NCBI GenBank assembly: GCA_002781125.1
Contig: PETJ01000042.1
Location: 1-6,317 of the forward strand
DNA: 6,317 nt
Reading direction: 5' to 3'
Source of the DNA: Candidatus Nealsonbacteria bacterium CG01_land_8_20_14_3_00_12
GTDB taxonomy: Bacteria > Patescibacteriota > Minisyncoccia > Minisyncoccales > PETJ01
Below are positions 5,025-6,317 of the stretch, piece by piece. Each line of letters begins with the position of its first letter. Within the stretch, counting starts at the first letter, position 1. The translations under genes were made by a program, and so were the position numbers. The notes under the pieces are model-generated. The model made no database searches. It was not told the origin of the DNA and saw only the letters and a program-made list of their open reading frames with translations.

Positions 5025-5068
5025 CCCATTCCGAGCGAAGCGAGAAATGGGAGGATGTGGTGGGTGGG
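5025..5068. other. Inverted repeat followed by G-rich tract
   Basis: CCCATT (5025-5030) pairs with AATGGG (5046-5051) around a loop that contains CGAG twice. It is directly followed by a G-rich stretch to 5068 with G runs at 5049-5051, 5053-5054, 5059-5060, 5062-5064 and 5066-5068, which could fold as a two-tetrad G-quadruplex on the plus strand. Such G density is striking in this AT-rich sequence. No T run follows, so it is not an intrinsic terminator. Confidence 0.4.
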
Positions 5069-5092
5069 TTGTAGTCTAAAAATGTTCAACTC

Positions 5093-5121
5093 TCGACAGA
5101 AGGATTATTGTGAAATAAAAT
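5093..5121 (+). promoter_or_regulatory. Putative promoter directly before the hydrolase gene
   Basis: TCGACA (5093-5098, 5 of 6 to TTGACA) and TAAAAT (5116-5121, 5 of 6 to TATAAT) are separated by 17 bases. Predicted start is near 5128, only about three bases before the ATG at 5131, so the mRNA would be nearly leaderless. The -10 box and following AAAAG match those at 91-100. Confidence 0.5.
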
Positions 5122-5130
5122 AAAAGAAGC

Positions 5131-5880
5131 ATGAAAAAAAGTATAAAATACGGGATTATCTTTTTGATTTCTTTAGGCGGTTTGGTTTTTCTTTTTGGGC
5201 CGGAGGTGGTTCCGGAAAATTTTCAACCTCAAGAAATTCTGGAGATATCTCAAAACACCGATGTCATTATCATTTTTAATTCCGGCGGTTGGGGAGATAC
5301 TCCTTTTGAAGAAGCAAAGGATTTTGCCCCGATTATAGAAGGGATTCAAGAAACATTAGAGGATTTGGGTTATAATTCTTTAGTCATTCCTTACAAAAGA
5401 ACTAAAAATGATTTTTTAGGGAAAATAGCTGGAGCTAAAGATTTTCTAAGCTCTTTTAAATCTTCTTCTGAAGTGCTGGCTGAAAAAGTAGAATTCCTAA
5501 ACAAAAATTTGCCAGATAAAAAAATCATAATAGCCGGGCTTTCAGCCGGGGGAGCTCTGGTTGACGAAACCCTGGAAAAAGTTTCCCCGCAAATCCAAGT
5601 TTACGCAATAGCGGCCGGTGTTCCTTTTTGGCACGATAATTTTGAATCAGAAAATATTCTTTTGTTAGATAATAATGGAAAAGATAGTTTAGTCAAAGGT
5701 GATATCAAATCCCTGATCTCGGCTTTAATTAAAACCCCTTTCAAATGGATTTTTTCAAAGCTCAATGGAGAAAATTTAACATTTTCTAAAGCCCTTCAAG
5801 CTCCGGGACATGAATATTCCTGGTCTTCTCCCGAAGTCAGAGCTCAAATTGTATTTTTTCTTGAAGATAAACTCCGTTAA
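5131..5880 (+). CDS. Membrane-anchored alpha/beta-hydrolase-like protein
   Basis: A 249-residue protein. Residues 2-7 (KKSIKY) are basic and 8-23 hydrophobic, an N-terminal signal anchor that would place the rest outside the membrane. The body looks like an alpha/beta hydrolase: strand DVIIIFNSGGWGD (44-56), strand SLVIPY (83-88), then strand KIIIAGLSAGG (131-141) holding the GxSxG nucleophile elbow with Ser138. Candidate acid residues are D180 or D185 (LLLDNNGKDS) and the candidate His is H227 (APGHEYSW), in the usual Ser-Asp-His order. Substrate is unknown; esterase, lipase or peptidase activity cannot be separated from sequence alone. No lipobox Cys is present, so it is an anchored protein, not a lipoprotein. 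It is the first gene after a candidate promoter at 5093-5121, and is followed by a repeat cluster and the DUF72 gene. No specific named family is recognised beyond the fold. Confidence 0.7.
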   Translation: MKKSIKYGIIFLISLGGLVFLFGPEVVPENFQPQEILEISQNTDVIIIFNSGGWGDTPFEEAKDFAPIIEGIQETLEDLGYNSLVIPYKRTKNDFLGKIAGAKDFLSSFKSSSEVLAEKVEFLNKNLPDKKIIIAGLSAGGALVDETLEKVSPQIQVYAIAAGVPFWHDNFESENILLLDNNGKDSLVKGDIKSLISALIKTPFKWIFSKLNGENLTFSKALQAPGHEYSWSSPEVRAQIVFFLEDKLR

Positions 5881-5883
5881 TTA

Positions 5884-5970
5884 TGCCCAGTAGAGAAATT
5901 TCGAAATGCCCTACTGGGCAAATAAAAAAAATTTCGAAGAAATTTTAATTCGAAATTCTTCTACTGGGTA
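5884..5970. repeat. Palindromic repeat cluster with three CTACTGGG units
   Basis: TGCCCAGTAG (5884-5893) and CTACTGGGCA (5911-5920) form a perfect 10-bp inverted repeat around a centre holding the palindrome ATTTCGAAAT (5898-5907). A third copy, CTACTGGGTA (5961-5970), lies 50 bases downstream in direct orientation, again preceded by CGAAATT. The consensus unit is CGAAATT, three or four pyrimidine-rich bases, then CTACTGGGYA; copy 1 is inverted, copies 2 and 3 direct. TTCGAA cores recur at 5900, 5933 and 5949. No T run follows the hairpin on either strand, so it is not a standard terminator. The last copy ends on the A of the DUF72 start codon. It may be a dispersed intergenic repeat (inference). 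Confidence 0.65.
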
Positions 5971-6317
5971 TGGGGAAAAAACTTTTCATTGGAACTTCGG
6001 GTTGGGTTTATGGTCATTGGACAGGGATTTTTTATCCTGAGGATTTACCGTCAAAGGACAAACTAAAATATTTTTCTCAACATTTTAAAACGGTTGAAAT
6101 AAATTACTCTTTCTATCATTTGCCTCGGCCGAGCACTTATCAAAATTGGTATAATCAAACTCCCGAGGATTTTTTATTTTCAGTTAAAGCCAGCCGGTTT
6201 ATCACCCATATTAAAAGATTAAAAGAAGTTAAAGAAGCTTGGAAAACTTTTTTAGACAATGCTTTATCCCTTAAAGAAAAACTCGGCCCAATTTTATTTC
6301 AGTTCCCGCCCAGCTTT
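5970..6317 (+). CDS. DUF72 (YecE-like) family protein, 3' partial
   Basis: From ATG 5970, 116 codons run open to the window edge. The N-terminus KLFIGTSGWVYGHWTGIFYPE (4-24, family hallmark 'GTSGWxYxxWxxxFYP') is followed by LKYFSQHFKTVEINYSFYHLPRPSTYQNW and FLFSVKASRFITHIKRL, then LGPILFQFPPSF at the edge. These are the successive conserved blocks of DUF72, a TIM-barrel family without an assigned reaction. Full members are roughly 230-300 residues, so about half is present. The gene lies 89 bases after the hydrolase with no clear promoter; the start sits at the end of a repeat unit and has no normal Shine-Dalgarno, although CTGGG precedes it. It may be co-transcribed with the hydrolase. Confidence 0.93.
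   Translation, partial: MGKKLFIGTSGWVYGHWTGIFYPEDLPSKDKLKYFSQHFKTVEINYSFYHLPRPSTYQNWYNQTPEDFLFSVKASRFITHIKRLKEVKEAWKTFLDNALSLKEKLGPILFQFPPSF

Noticed and set aside
5021..5105. Possible tRNA or other stable RNA, suggested by hairpin and TTCAA-like stretch
   Set aside because: No acceptor stem, anticodon arm or consistent T-arm could be built.
5082..5123. 13-codon ORF upstream of the hydrolase
   Set aside because: Too short, no ribosome binding site, and it overlaps the better-supported promoter at 5093-5121.
5884..5970. Short CRISPR array or standard terminator
   Set aside because: Units are in mixed orientation with irregular spacing, so not CRISPR; no T run follows the stem on either strand, so not a canonical intrinsic terminator.

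Overview
The window reads as a piece of an AT-rich bacterial chromosome. A GreA-type transcription factor, Rho-independent terminators and sigma70-like TTGACA / TATAAT-like boxes point to Bacteria. The short, loosely packed genes, low GC and divergent HD-domain paralogues would fit a Candidate Phyla Radiation (Patescibacteria) genome, but that placement is inference and no marker gene in the window settles it.

Layout. Bases 1-85 hold the last codons of a class I/II aminotransferase (HisC-like). Bases 104-1829 are a plus-strand pair: an inositol-monophosphatase-family phosphatase, overlapped by 29 bases by a regulator that joins an N-terminal phosphoribosyltransferase-like domain to a C-terminal Lrp/AsnC regulator. 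Bases 1830-2156 form a gene-poor leader with a good promoter, a possible 38-codon leader ORF and four mutually complementary segments, running into a GreA homologue (2157-2633) that ends in a clear terminator. Bases 2716-3996 encode one polypeptide with two tandem HD-domain hydrolase copies, closed by a second clear terminator. Facing it on the minus strand (4112-4798) is a third HD-domain protein of the same broad family, with much higher GC.

Bases 4799-5130 are an intergenic region between divergent genes. It holds a structured minus-strand leader, an inverted repeat next to a G-rich tract, and a plus-strand promoter very close to the next start. Bases 5131-5880 encode a membrane-anchored alpha/beta-hydrolase-like protein. 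A palindromic repeat cluster (5884-5970) follows and runs directly into the start of a DUF72 (YecE-like) gene that continues past the window.

How the genes might work together. The aminotransferase, phosphatase and PRTase-AsnC regulator could form an amino-acid or PRPP-linked unit, because AsnC regulators sense amino acids and PRTase domains bind PRPP. The three HD domains probably act on nucleoside monophosphates, by analogy with YfbR/HDDC2. The rest looks like housekeeping or orphan genes. The most interesting items are the PRTase-AsnC fusion, the attenuator-like greA leader, the altered catalytic tip of GreA, the internal HD duplication with its nearby third relative, and the repeat cluster before the DUF72 gene.
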